From Ignelater luminosus (lineage: Eukaryota > Arthropoda > Insecta > Coleoptera > Elateridae), in assembly GCA_011009095.1 (NCBI GenBank), contig VTPC01090571.1:8045-72044 (forward strand): 64,000 nt of DNA, in the 5' to 3' direction. The notes under the pieces were generated by a model. That model did not search any database. It had not been told where the DNA came from and was given only the letters and a program-made list of their open reading frames with translations. Positions within the stretch are counted from its first letter, which is position 1. The number at the start of each line of letters is the position of its first letter. Positions 47,475 through 58,819 of this stretch are shown piece after piece. Position numbers and translations under genes: made by a program.

Positions 47475-47720
47475 TTATTCTCTTTTACTGCATTTTATAG
47501 AACTGTTGATTTTTGTTGCTTTCTGCTGTTGCAATCGCTGCAATGTAATGAATGCAACGCTGCCGGTAGAGAAGACAAAAACCAATAACGCAAATTTTTC
47601 AGATGTATAGTATACAACTAAAAGAAAATGCGTTAAAAATAGTAACTTCACAAGCAGTAATTTATTGTAAGACATCATATTTATCCAGACAATTGAGTTT
47701 TCAAAGTTAGTAATTGCCAT
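47475..47720 (-). CDS. Small two-helix membrane protein, not recognised
   Basis: This is an uninterrupted 81-codon frame from ATG 47720 to the stop at 47477-47475. The first ~18 residues are polar, followed by two hydrophobic stretches (about residues 20-40, KLLLVKLLFLTHFLLVVYY, and 42-60, ALLVFVFSTGSVAFITL). The tail is basic and polar (QRLQQQKATK...KCSKRE). That is a hairpin membrane protein layout with a positively charged tail. I do not recognise a family. It lies on the same strand as TBC1D7, with 96 nt between its stop and the TBC1D7 ATG. The gap holds two AATAAA-like hexamers, so it may be a separate short gene or the first frame of a shared mRNA. A chance ORF is possible, but the layout and position argue for a real gene. 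Confidence 0.55.
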   Translation of the reverse strand: MAITNFENSIVWINMMSYNKLLLVKLLFLTHFLLVVYYTSEKFALLVFVFSTGSVAFITLQRLQQQKATKINSSIKCSKRE

Positions 47721-48000
47721 AATTATAAAAGAAAACAAGTCGCTTATAAACAGTCGCGTAATTCTTATACTCCCATCTGTCGCTCTATAACTCTATAACC
47801 ACACTATAACCTCAAAAATATTGCAACTAAAATATAACCTAAAATTCATTAACTTCAAGATTTTAATTTTGTTTTTAATTAAAGTTTGTATGTTAAATTG
47901 GTCATGTAAGTAAATATATACGACTTCAATCTATTTATCATCATATCTTTATTAATGTATATTGGTAGTTTTACTACTAATGACAAAATGCTGGTTAGCG
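47721..48000 (-). promoter_or_regulatory. Probable promoter side of the small ORF / TBC1D7 pair
   Basis: This short interval is upstream of the small membrane ORF. It has several ATAACCTCA/ATAACCT motifs and a few CG dinucleotides, and no coding frame. A promoter is inferred from position only. The two minus-strand genes below it leave no other obvious place for one, apart from the 96-nt gap. Confidence 0.3.
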
Positions 48001-48239
48001 GAAGGAAATAGTATTTCTCTACTGTTGTAGTAAACAGTTGTTAAGTGTCTTCATTTCAAATGTAAATATAGGTAAACAGCAAGAATGCAATGACCAACCT
48101 GCTGCTGACAACCTGCTTACCTCTTTCGTACAGATTTATATTTATTGTAATTTTATTAGAAATCACAAAGAATTAATTATCACTATTGTTACTATTCTAT
48201 CTCCTTTATTAAACCTCGAGTACACTAATTTACAGTGAA

Positions 48240-49600
48240 AACTTGATTTCTCATGGGAGTCAGATTGTTCGATCAATAGTAACTATATTAAGAATTTTTA
48301 AATACATTCTGCAATTTTGCTAAAAATCTTGATTAGTCTACTCTACAGACGTTAAATAATTATTTGGAAAAATGCAACATTGACTGCAAAATGCAATTAC
48401 CATTGGTCAATCAAATTATGAGATTTTTCCTGGTAAAACCATGTAGATCAAGAATGGTAAACCCTTTCATGCTTACATGCCAAAAAGATTAGAAAAAGTT
48501 ACAATAACAACATGAACAGTGTGGCAATGGGTGTTGTTAATAAAACCAAATATTATTTTAATCAAAATTAAACTAATTGAAATCAAATTGATTTTATACA
48601 ATGATTAATCTTATGCATGCCAATAAAATTTTCTCGATTTAATTACAAAGAGGATATGTTGTCATGATTTGAGCTCTTACTGGGACAACATTCTCTTACA
48701 TTAGAAATAATTTTTTCAAGAACTAGAAAAATAAAAATAAAAAATTATATTCAAACATGCCATACAATAATAAAAAAGGAAGAAGGTGAGTAAAAATATT
48801 TACTATAAAGAAAATTTTTATATTCGGGAAGGAGGAAATTATATTGATTATGATTATAATTAATTAATAATAATATTTCACTTATTATTATTACTATTAT
48901 AATTTTTGTAACCTTTTTTTTGATAATTTATTTAATATCTACAATGTAATAATGTATGTCAAGATTAGATAAGTCTTGAATATCAAATACTGTTTAATGT
49001 TGCATTGGATTGTTTTCAGATTGCCCTTCCTGAAAATAATACAGGATTATTCATGAGTGATGATGGTCCTAGCAAAATGCAAATATGCATTTTCTCTTTA
49101 TAATTTAAAAGAACAAAATATCAGAGCTTGCATAAGACAATTTGACATATGAATGTCTAAAGTTGTTTTTAAGGTTAAACTTCGGCTTGATTAATTGTAT
49201 TAATTAAAACAAGAAGAATTATAATTGATTTTTATTAACACAATACAAAATTAGATAGGAACATCAAACTAAATTATATTAACATAAAATCGAAATTTAA
49301 AATGTCTAGCTGAACAAACATAAATGATGTAACCATGGATGTAACAAGCGATTGTCTCTACCTACTTGCTTTGATTTTCAGTTTTTTTTATTTAAAAATA
49401 TCATAATGTACTTTGGAAGTGTGCAGGTTGGGTTGCCTATTTTATTTTTATCAAGGGGTGTGAATAAATCTGTATAGTGTGCCTATGGCCTGCCATAAAT
49501 TAATCTATTTATAAGAAAAAAAACAAATATGAACAGTGTAAATGATAAGTACTAATCTTAAAGATAAGGTGGAAAATAAGATGTAAGTATTTTATATGTA
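48240..49600. other. Gene-free AT-rich stretch
   Basis: Nothing recognisable; runs of A/T words and simple ATT repeats near 48840-48900. Confidence 0.5.
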
Positions 49601-49619
49601 CAGACTATTTGCACTTGTA

Positions 49620-49986
49620 CAGAGACATCGAAAATGATTACAAGCACGTGACCACTAATTTAAAAGTGGCGCGAAATTTTATTCTTCGACGTTGGCTATA
49701 CTACGGAGTAACGCCCATCTGAGTACATTTCTAACTTAAAATTACATCGGCGTGCGTGAGTTCCGTAATTTTTCTTGTTGTCTCTTTGGTTTGCGTTTTT
49801 TTTACAGTTTATTTTGTTTTATTTAAAGAAAGATCAGTCTTTTTCAAAACTAATCTGCTGTTTGTGAGTTAAGCGAGGTAAGTTAGATTTAACGCATTCA
49901 TGATAATAAACTTGAAATACGATGTGTTGCCTAACCAACAGGAAATTTTGTGGTCACGTGGTTTGTAATCATTTTCAATATCTCTG
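49620..49986. mobile_element. TA-flanked MITE, 367 bp
   Basis: CAGAGACATCGAAAATGATTACAA at the left is the inverse of TTGTAATCATTTTCAATATCTCTG at the right, followed on both sides by a CACGTGACCAC tract. TA lies beside each end. Confidence 0.8.
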
Positions 49987-50120
49987 TATAGTGTGCCCCC
50001 ATGTTTCTTAAACATTTTTAATTTTTTTTCATTTGCATTGCCATTCTTTTCTTATTCACATAATGAAAATGGTTACCATGAATTTCTACAGGGTACTTAA
50101 CAGAGAAAATAATAATGATT

Positions 50121-50275
50121 TTCTACTCTTCTTTCACTAATTAATGAAGCTTCTTTAAATATTTAAATAAGAATAGCATTATCTGATATTAACAAGAAGA
50201 AAACAGACAAAATCAGTTGCCATGGTAATTAGAGAATGTTTAAGTTTAATGACTAGAGTAGAAACCAACCCAATG
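50121..50275. repeat. Dispersed repeat, copy 2
   Basis: Second copy of the unit at 1533-1688, in the same orientation and about 80% alike by eye. It ends at the same AACCAACCCAATG boundary. Confidence 0.6.
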
Positions 50276-50279
50276 CATT

Positions 50280-53200
50280 TAAAATATCCCAGCCACTCAG
50301 TATTTTCAAATTAGAAATAGAAGTTTAATTTTTTTCTATTTTAGCAATTATCAGAAAGAGAATTTCAAGAGATTTTTAGCAATTTATGGTTTGATATATT
50401 AATTTCAAAAAATTTCAAAGATGACTGGGGGCAAGCTTGTACTTAACTTTAGGGATAGCAATCAGATTCAACCCAAACAAGATTTGAGTGATTCTCAGAT
50501 TCAGACATTTGCAGTAAAAAGAAAATTTTTGTTTAAGTCCTTTAGGAATTGTGAACTGTGAGCTATCTAGGGATTGTCTTCTTAAAGGGGGCAAGTTGGT
50601 TTGAGTCAAGAGGAAAGAAGACTTGTGTCTGTGTCAAGCAGGGCATATAATTTGTCATCCATGCATATTCATGTACAACTCTAAGGCTTGTTTGTTCTTT
50701 CATAAATTATTGTTCTATTTGTTTCAGATTTACATAACCCCAGCTCAGTGGGGGGAGGGGCTTCAAATAAGAGAGAACGCAATATTTCCAAGTCTTCTTA
50801 AAAAGTTTCTTGCTGAAACCTTTATTTCTTTATATTTGGAGGACATTCTTGAAAACACTGCGCTTGCACTTATGTACCTATTTAGATAATTCACTCTATT
50901 TAACTTCAACATTTTCAATTTTAGAGCCCTGCATTTACAAACCTCACACATCTGGCTTCAAGCAATATCAAACATAATCATTACGCTACTCTTAACTTCT
51001 CAACCAGCTTACATGCTCCTTCAGACCCCTTTTCAATAACTTTTGTTGCTATAGATTTCGTGTTGGGAATCAACCATTATCTATTATTATCTGCTCTTCT
51101 TCTTCCATGTCAACACTTTCATTTGCTTTTGAAATCAGTAAAGCTATTCTATTTCTCAGGGTAGTTCCCATGCTGTGGAAGAGGAGTTGAAGGTTCAATA
51201 AGATTGTTTTTCCTTACTAGTATGACTTGACAGTTCTGTCCCTCCATTTAATCTGAAAATATTTTTGACAATTTTGATTGTGTGTAGAATAACTAAACAG
51301 TTAAAGCAATGATTCAATTTAGTATTGCAAGCGGAGTATAAAAAGATCACTTTTGATCATGTTCCAAGTTGCCTAAGTCCAGAGTGGGCAACTAAAGCAA
51401 AATGCAGACGACATCGGAGCTTTTAAAACCATTTTGGTAATTGATTGCCTAAATCTATTATAATAGTATTTCTGTATTTAATAAGACTTGATAACTTTGA
51501 GTGTTCATTGCTTCTTTGCAACATAAGAAAATTGTTTTAAAATTAATTAAAGTTTTGTGTGTATACATATCGAATGCAAATAACTTGATTTTATAACTGT
51601 AGGTTAAGGTCGTTTAAAAACGCTAATAATAATAAAAGATGTAGAAATAATTTCAACAGTTATTCATTTGTTAATTTAAGAATATTGTAAATTGTTGCCC
51701 ATTTTCACCACGTACCAACCTAAAATAATGTTGCCATTCTAATTTAATTCTGACAAAACCACGAAAATCAGTGCTATTTCGTCTGCAGGCATCACGGGCC
51801 AAACGGAATACCTCATACGTGCCTTACAGCCACAATTGCACACCTAGATTAGAAAAGCAAGATGTAAAATCAACAACAAAAAAGTCAGAATTAACTAGTA
51901 GGCGTAAAAAGTTCATCGATACCGTTTTGCATTCGAGAAATGTAAGAACAAAGAGAAGAAACTTTTAGTAAACGTACTAGTTAATTAAGTAGTGAAGAAA
52001 ACGCTGCTAAACGAGATAGATCTTGACGATATTTTGCTTTTTCTTCCAAATTTTAGCAAACAGATATATTTGTTTGTTTCCCTCTTAATCGAAATCTCGT
52101 ATCTTGAAACAAAAGAATTCAGAAGATGGCACTTTTCTTTTTGTTAACGATTTTTTCTTGAAGTGTTTGCCAAAGATCAACATCGTATTACACTCGAACA
52201 GGTTATATTGCATTGTAACTATCCGTTCAATGATGAGCAAATAAAAGGGATTTAAGAAGCGATGAAAATATTATTGACACAACTTCCGTTATTTGAACAT
52301 ATCCATTTATAGTGGTTTGTTTATCCAGACAAAACGGTGTTTATGAACGCAATACATATTCAATTTGATCATTATTGATCATGATTAATAGGAGACAATA
52401 ATAAACTTAATTTTTTTGGGGTTATCAGCATCTATTCTTTTGTTTTTCATAAATTTTAAATTGTGAAATAACAGATTCAAAAGCAATGTCTCGTCTCGAT
52501 TGTTAAAGTTACTTAGCAAACACTAATTTGGGTTACACGGTATTCAATATTTAATAAATATATAATTTAGAAATTTTCTAGTATACCATCAGAATATTAA
52601 AATAATTTTAAGAATAATTAGTAAAAACTTTATTGTTATGTCAACGACTTTTCTCGCAATATCTCCTTTTAATTTACCATTGAGAAAAAGACAATGTTTT
52701 TGGGAATCTAAATAATTTTTGTTTCTAATAATTACTTTTACACTTTCGTTTTCGACAATTATTTTTCTTTCTTTTTATGTAAAACATTTCCCACAATAAG
52801 AATAACATCATTTATAAGGAATCTTCTGTAGTGACGTTCAAATAAGTTGGAAAGAAAGAAAATCACTTTTGATTAAAGTATTGTATTGTAATTTGTTTGA
52901 AAATCTAAGTTAACATTTTAATGTATTTAAAAATTCTTAATAAGATTACATGATAATCTAAAAATTTCTCGTTTTATATATATAAAGAGGGGTTTATGCA
53001 TAAAGATTTTTCAAAAATTTGCATACAAAAATATTAAATTAAAGCAAAAACAAATATCTCTTTATCACTACCTATTCTACAACGTAGTATTGTTAGAAAA
53101 ACACCTCATCAGTTATTTAAATATTGTGTAAGAGAAACAAAACAAAGGAATTTATTTTTTATAATCATGCAAAATTGCTCGGCAAACAAGTTTAAATGAA

Positions 53201-56200
53201 TTCAGGGTCACAAAAAATTTGATAATTAAAAAAAAATAAAAACTAAAGTTTAACGGCCACCCGGATAATAGAAAAAGATGTGCTAACATATTCAATTTCA
53301 AACCATAAAAGATGCAAGATGTACAGGGTGATCGATATTCGAAGTAATTGCGGAGTATCTCATAAGCTAGAGTAGCTAGGAAAAAACTGAATGCACGTTA
53401 CTGATCTACTTTTTCTTGCGGAGATCGTTGATGTAAATAGAATTTTTATAAATACAGGGTGTCGCAAAAAGATCTTAACATAGAATACACGGGAATCTTC
53501 CCTTATAAATTATACACCTAATCTACCATTAAATTTTTTTTCGACGGTATAGTCTTTCAGAAAACAATTGTTGAAGTTTTATACTGAAGAATGCTATTTG
53601 TCAAAAAATTTAGTACTCAAAGTATTATACTTTTCAAGTGTGGTCTACTTTTTTAGCAAAGAAATAATAATTTTTCTTACTGTTTACTGAAGATGTGAAA
53701 AGGTTGCTTTAGGAAATCATGCCACTGTTGTCATCTTGATCGTTCTTCTAACATGATACTAAAAAGGATACTGTAAGACACAAGAACTTTTTGATAACGA
53801 ATTTTTGTACTTATAGACTGAGGAATAGCGCTGGATAGTTTATTAAAGACCTTTTTGATATATCTTGTATAAGCAAAAATCTTTTTGAGCAGTTATTTGA
53901 AGAAATATTTAAAGGATTCTCTTTGTGCGATTTGATGTTCGAATTAAAGTGGCCAAATTAATCATTCTTGGAAATAAATCTTATAGTGTGCTTGAATGAC
54001 CTCTCTAGAGTACTCTCAGAATATCTCTGTCGCTTTTCAACACATGTTGCTCAAGAGTGACGCATATACTTTCAGAACATGCTGTTAGAAGACTTTTGGT
54101 TCCTCATACTGCGTCTTCGCAAACAAAAGGTTTAAAATGTAAAAGTGTTGTTATATAATGCTCAAAAAATAAAGATTTACATCGTATAGTTTTACATGTT
54201 GTATTTAATATTGTAGTTGGGGCGATGTTTAATTGTTTTTTAATTAGAATATCTCAAAAAAACCGAATTTTGAGCGCTCATCGTAGTTGAGCATGGTCGC
54301 GGTCGTTTGCAAAATTGCTTTGTTCCATCGGATCCCTTGAAGTATTAGCTACAAAAAAGGCTCGTATGTGTGTAGCTCAAAAATGGCCAACTCGATTGCC
54401 AAGTTTGAAAAAGCCCAGAGACTTGTCTGTTTTAAAACAATTGAAGGTAGCGTGATAAAATTGTGTTTTTTCATAGCATTTGATGCCCTGAATACGAATC
54501 CGAAGAAAAATTGCAAAAACCGATCGGCAACTATTCCGTATCTACTGCTCGGTTGTTTATTGGGATGACAATGACAAGTCGCATATTGGGAAATTCAAAT
54601 TTAAAAACGCGAATATACAGGATATTTCGTAAGAAATTCTGCCGTTTTGGTTTCTTTGAATAAACGATGCGACGCAACGCTACGGTACAACCCACCTGTT
54701 ATCTTACCCATTGCAAACCAAAAAATATTTGTATGAATATTTTATTTCAATTTGTTGCCTTCCTGTGGGTCTACTACCTACTACTAACCTTTTTATTCGA
54801 TATACATCGGTATTCTACGTTACATGTGGCCTTTATCTGCGAGTCTGCAAAGTTTCACGTTTATTGTCCAATAAATAAAAAAAGTCATTGACATCAACAT
54901 CAAGCGAATTGTACAGTTGCGGTTATGCTAACTTCAATATTGTAAATACTTATAGGATTAAACCTTTGAGCAGAAACCATTGCAAATGCTCTAGTGGTGA
55001 ATAACTGTAAATAAAAAAAGAGTTATAAATGGTAAGAGGGAATAGCGCTTAAACAAAGAATTGAAAAAACCGAAAGAAGTCAAACTTTTTTTGGCGGACG
55101 AAGCCAGGGCCCTTGCTTATGTCGACAAGGTTTTGTCAATTTAAATTGAACAAGCACGGTTAGTACGCACGGTTGTAATCATAATCATATAATAAATTAT
55201 TGGAAATAGTCAATTTCCTTAAATACGTTTTTGACAGAAAGAAATCAACTTAACTTCTTTTTGGTGATATAATAATTTTCAGAATTCGAGGTTGTTTTTA
55301 TTGTTATATCGATTGAAAGTGGTTTTTGGAATTTTATTATCTAATTGGTTTTTTAGACAGCAGATTTCTCGGAATTTCTCTACAATGATTTCTTTAATTT
55401 TTTAGAGTAGGGTAATAAAGTCGTTCATTTTTTTAAATGGCACCCACAGTAGGCTTTGACATGGTTCATCAATATTAAATTGACACTGCAGTCTTATTGA
55501 AATGGTATTACGGTACATTTTGATTGTTAATGAAATGTTGTCAAAGGGCTAATAAATAAAGAATTTGCCTTGATTTTGGTGATATTTAGCTTTCTTTTGA
55601 ATTTTGAAACTCAGCGACTCTTGTGGTACTTTCAAGAAGAATATTAAGTGAGTCAAGTTTACTTCCTTTCGGTTATTCATGAACCAATTGAAGGGAAACT
55701 TGATTTGTATATATGAATCATACTCTACCATGTTTTGAGGTGCATACATGATTTTATTAAAAAATGTCATCAACTAAGTGAAACACTCTGTAGATCTTTG
55801 CATTATTTAGAATCTACTTTGGATTCTGAATCCAATCATATCAAACCGTACTCATAATCTACTTTCTGAGCGCACTTGATGCTTTTCCGATCTTATCTAA
55901 CGTAAGATGCAAAAGTATACAGGGTGTCCTATTTAAAATAAGAAAATTGATGTCATTTCTAGCGAAACCAGAAATGTTGGCAACCGCTCCTGCATCTCAA
56001 AATTTGAAAGAATGCGAATAAGTAATTACATGTATCAAATTCTGTTCTAATTCATTTTAACTATTAAAATATGTTTAATTTTATTACTCTTATCGGCATA
56101 TCTATAATCACAATGACAAAATTCAAAAGTCAAGGTTTTAGCTTCTTTACATCAAAAAAGTTTAGGTGCTGTAACTTTTTAGACATCGGATTCACCTTGC

Positions 56201-57460
56201 AGTGAATTTAATTGTTTTTTTTAGTAAAATTGGGCACTGCTGCATGACACACTTAACATCATCCGATATCAGTTGAAGAATACTAATCCAAATGATAATC
56301 GACCACTATCGACGGTTTCTGTTTACAGAAATATTGATCCTAATACTTAAACGTGATTTTCTAATGTGAACAGGTTAGTCTAGGGGGACAGCTTGTGTAT
56401 CATCTAAGTCGCCATTTTTGTACAATTTCTGAGATTAGTGAAACTTTAAATTCGTCTCTTAAAAAAAACCTGCCCCTTGTTTTCCGCAAGCGCTCAATGG
56501 ATCCGTTATAAGGTGCATGGTACAGAGGAAGATGTCAGTTACAGTTTATGTTTCTTTCGTTTTTGTACTCGATCACATGACTTAAATAAGCAGCCTCAAT
56601 CACTCATCTTTGAGTGGTCTGCTAGGGGTTACGGAGGAGAGAGGGAAGGCGGACCAAGTTTTTTGGTCGATACTAATTGATCTGTACCTCATGATAATGT
56701 TACCATCCGTGTACCTTATGACGCAACTAGATTTCCAGAAATCGTGCCGGAAGTGCCCTATTTACTTCGAACTCGGCCAGTGAGTTTTATACACACTTGG
56801 CTTTTTATTTACGCCTACTACGTACCAATTTAATTACAAACAATTTCTTTTTACTCGATAACGTAGGGTAGACTACAGTCAGCGCTTGGACTATGAGGAA
56901 AACAGTAGACGCATATCGAGACATTTCTAGAGTGTTAAAGAAAATTTTTGTTTTATCATTCACTATTCTTTTGTAGAGGATTCCAACTTTTCTATTATGC
57001 TGTTTGCCTTTCCAAATTAATTAAGACGATCTTGTAAGTATTTCTTGATGATAATGTGTGGCTGAGTTTAGCAAGAATTTTTGATTACATAAGGTCAAAA
57101 CTTCAGAGATACCTTTTATTTGGAGCTTATGAGTTATAATTTTAATGGTGCTCTTTGTAAAGTGGAAAATACTAAAAGTGGTCTGCAATACACAAAAGAT
57201 TCAGAAACTTTATTACAGACTTTTGTAGAAAAAGCTTACACGCACCTCTTAAAACAGAAAAAAACCACACCGCTAGACCAATAGTTCGCTCTATACAAAG
57301 TGTTGATTGTGAAGAAATAATCAACTAAACCTTGTAAGCTTTTTGGCACGAAACCCGAGCTAGCTTCTTCTGTCAGAGAAAATAATTTTCTTTTGGTTTC
57401 TTAATCTTCAATCTTTTCTTTAAGCGTTATTCCCTGTTAACATTTGTTACTTTTTTTTTT
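50280..57460. other. Gene-poor stretch with orphan element ends
   Basis: No exon could be assigned. TACAGGGTG-type ends stand alone near 53326, 53453 and 55919, and TACAGGATAT near 54615. Open frames of 60-90 codons (e.g. 50623-50889, 51771-51968, 56477-56680) have no recognised content and no splice context that would connect them. Confidence 0.45.
54128..54220. repeat. Dispersed repeat, copy 2
   Basis: Counterpart of 38931-39015, with TAATGCTCAAAAAATAAAGA and TTTTACATGTTGTATTTAA in the same order and spacing. Confidence 0.45.
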
Positions 57461-57467
57461 TAAAGAA

Positions 57468-57844
57468 CCAAAGTCTTCCAAGATAGTCTAATTTGAATCT
57501 ATTAGGACTGTTTGGAAACAGAAGTCTAGAAATAATGTTTTATCTATTTGTATGTAAAACTACAGCTGTAGAAATTCTTCGGATATTATTTCCTGTTCTC
57601 AGGTGGTAAACCAAATGAACCTTATACAGAAACATTCTAGCTTCTTTCAGTATCCTATTGCATGATCTGAAAGAAGCTAAAATATCTTCCTATAAGGTTC
57701 ATTTATCATCTAAGATCAGGAGATGATATCTGAAGAATCTTTACAACTGTAATTTTACACACAAATTGATAGAAAACGATTTCTAGACTTTTGTTTCCAA
57801 GGAGTACTGAGATTCAAATTAGAATATCTCTGGAACCTTTGACT
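57468..57844. repeat. Foldback repeat, ~377 bp
   Basis: The left arm (CTAATTTGAATCTATTAGGA ... GGAAACAGAAGTCTAGAAAT ... AAATGAACCTTATA) recurs inverted on the right with ~85% match by eye, around a loop near 57640-57665. No TA flank is evident. Confidence 0.7.
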
Positions 57845-58370
57845 TTTCAAAATTGTTTAATAGGATAAAAAATACTTTATATTGAATGATCTATCAATTG
57901 CTTTACATTTGGACGTTCTTAGAATCAAAAGATATCTTTACACCAGACCGCCATCTTCTTCTTAGGATTTGAAGTAACTACATTGGCATATAAACAAAAT
58001 TGGTTTTACTTTGCAGTAATTTCCGTTTATAGAATTTGGATTTCTTGTCTAATTATTGAAATTTTTAGCAAGGTAGTTTTAAGTGATACACCCTGTATAC
58101 ACAATTACATTTTTTAAGTCCCATTTATTTAAATATTAACTGTATTTTCTTGGGTTACAGCCAAAACATTTCTTGAAAATCCCTTTAGAAATGGATGCAG
58201 TTGAATTTATAATTTTAATTTTTTTTTGTACATTAAATAAAAAATACCAAGAGGCCTAACGATATGTTTTTAGAATTTTTAACAATATGGGACTTAAAAC
58301 TGTGACAGCAAACGAAGCGCAATTTCCGCATGTAACATTCATGTTTTCTAATTTTTACTTTTAGACGGAA

Positions 58371-58742
58371 ATGAGCCTAAAAGTGTTTCAGCAAGTGAGA
58401 TATTTAAATTCCAAAGCAGCTAGTATAACAAAACCGCATCGTCTAACCTATGCAAGAATATATCCAACGGTTTTGGTCCGCCCCGATGGATCAACAGTCA
58501 CTATAAGATATCACGAACCTCGGCAAATTATTAAAGTAAAAATTCTTTTTTTATGGATTGTTTTTTCTTGTAATCACCACTTTCACTCTTACTTTTAGTT
58601 ACCACCTCGGGAGGACGAATTAAGCGAAGCGGAACGTAAGGCAAGGGAAGATCGGCGAAAACCCAAACAGAAAGTTGTCTTTGAAGATGATATCGAAGAC
58701 GATTTTGATTCAAATAAATATTTGAAATATTTACAAAAGTAG
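58371..58742 (+). CDS. MRPL55: Mitochondrial ribosomal protein mL55
   Basis: mL55 is a metazoan-specific protein of the mitochondrial large ribosomal subunit (family knowledge). Exon 58371-58535 (55 codons) and exon 58599-58742 (47 codons plus TAG) join in phase 0 to 102 aa. The intron (63 nt) runs from GTAAAA to TTTTAG. The core signature is YPTVLVRPDGSTVTIRYHEP followed by a charged helix (LSEAERKAR) and a C-terminal acidic tail ending in DSNKYLKYLQK. The N-terminus (MSLKVFQQVRYLNSK...) is basic, amphipathic and lacks acidic residues, as expected for mitochondrial import. An acceptor-like TTTTAG ends 7 nt before the ATG, so a 5'UTR intron is likely, with an exon upstream near 58.3 kb. A variant poly(A) signal ATTAAA is at 58788. 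It is the only plus-strand gene supported here. Confidence 0.93.
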
Positions 58743-58819
58743 ATAATGATTTTCTTTTGTTTTTATTTGTTGTAGTGATATTTTCAAATTAAACCATTTT
58801 ATTATTTATGTACATAAAT

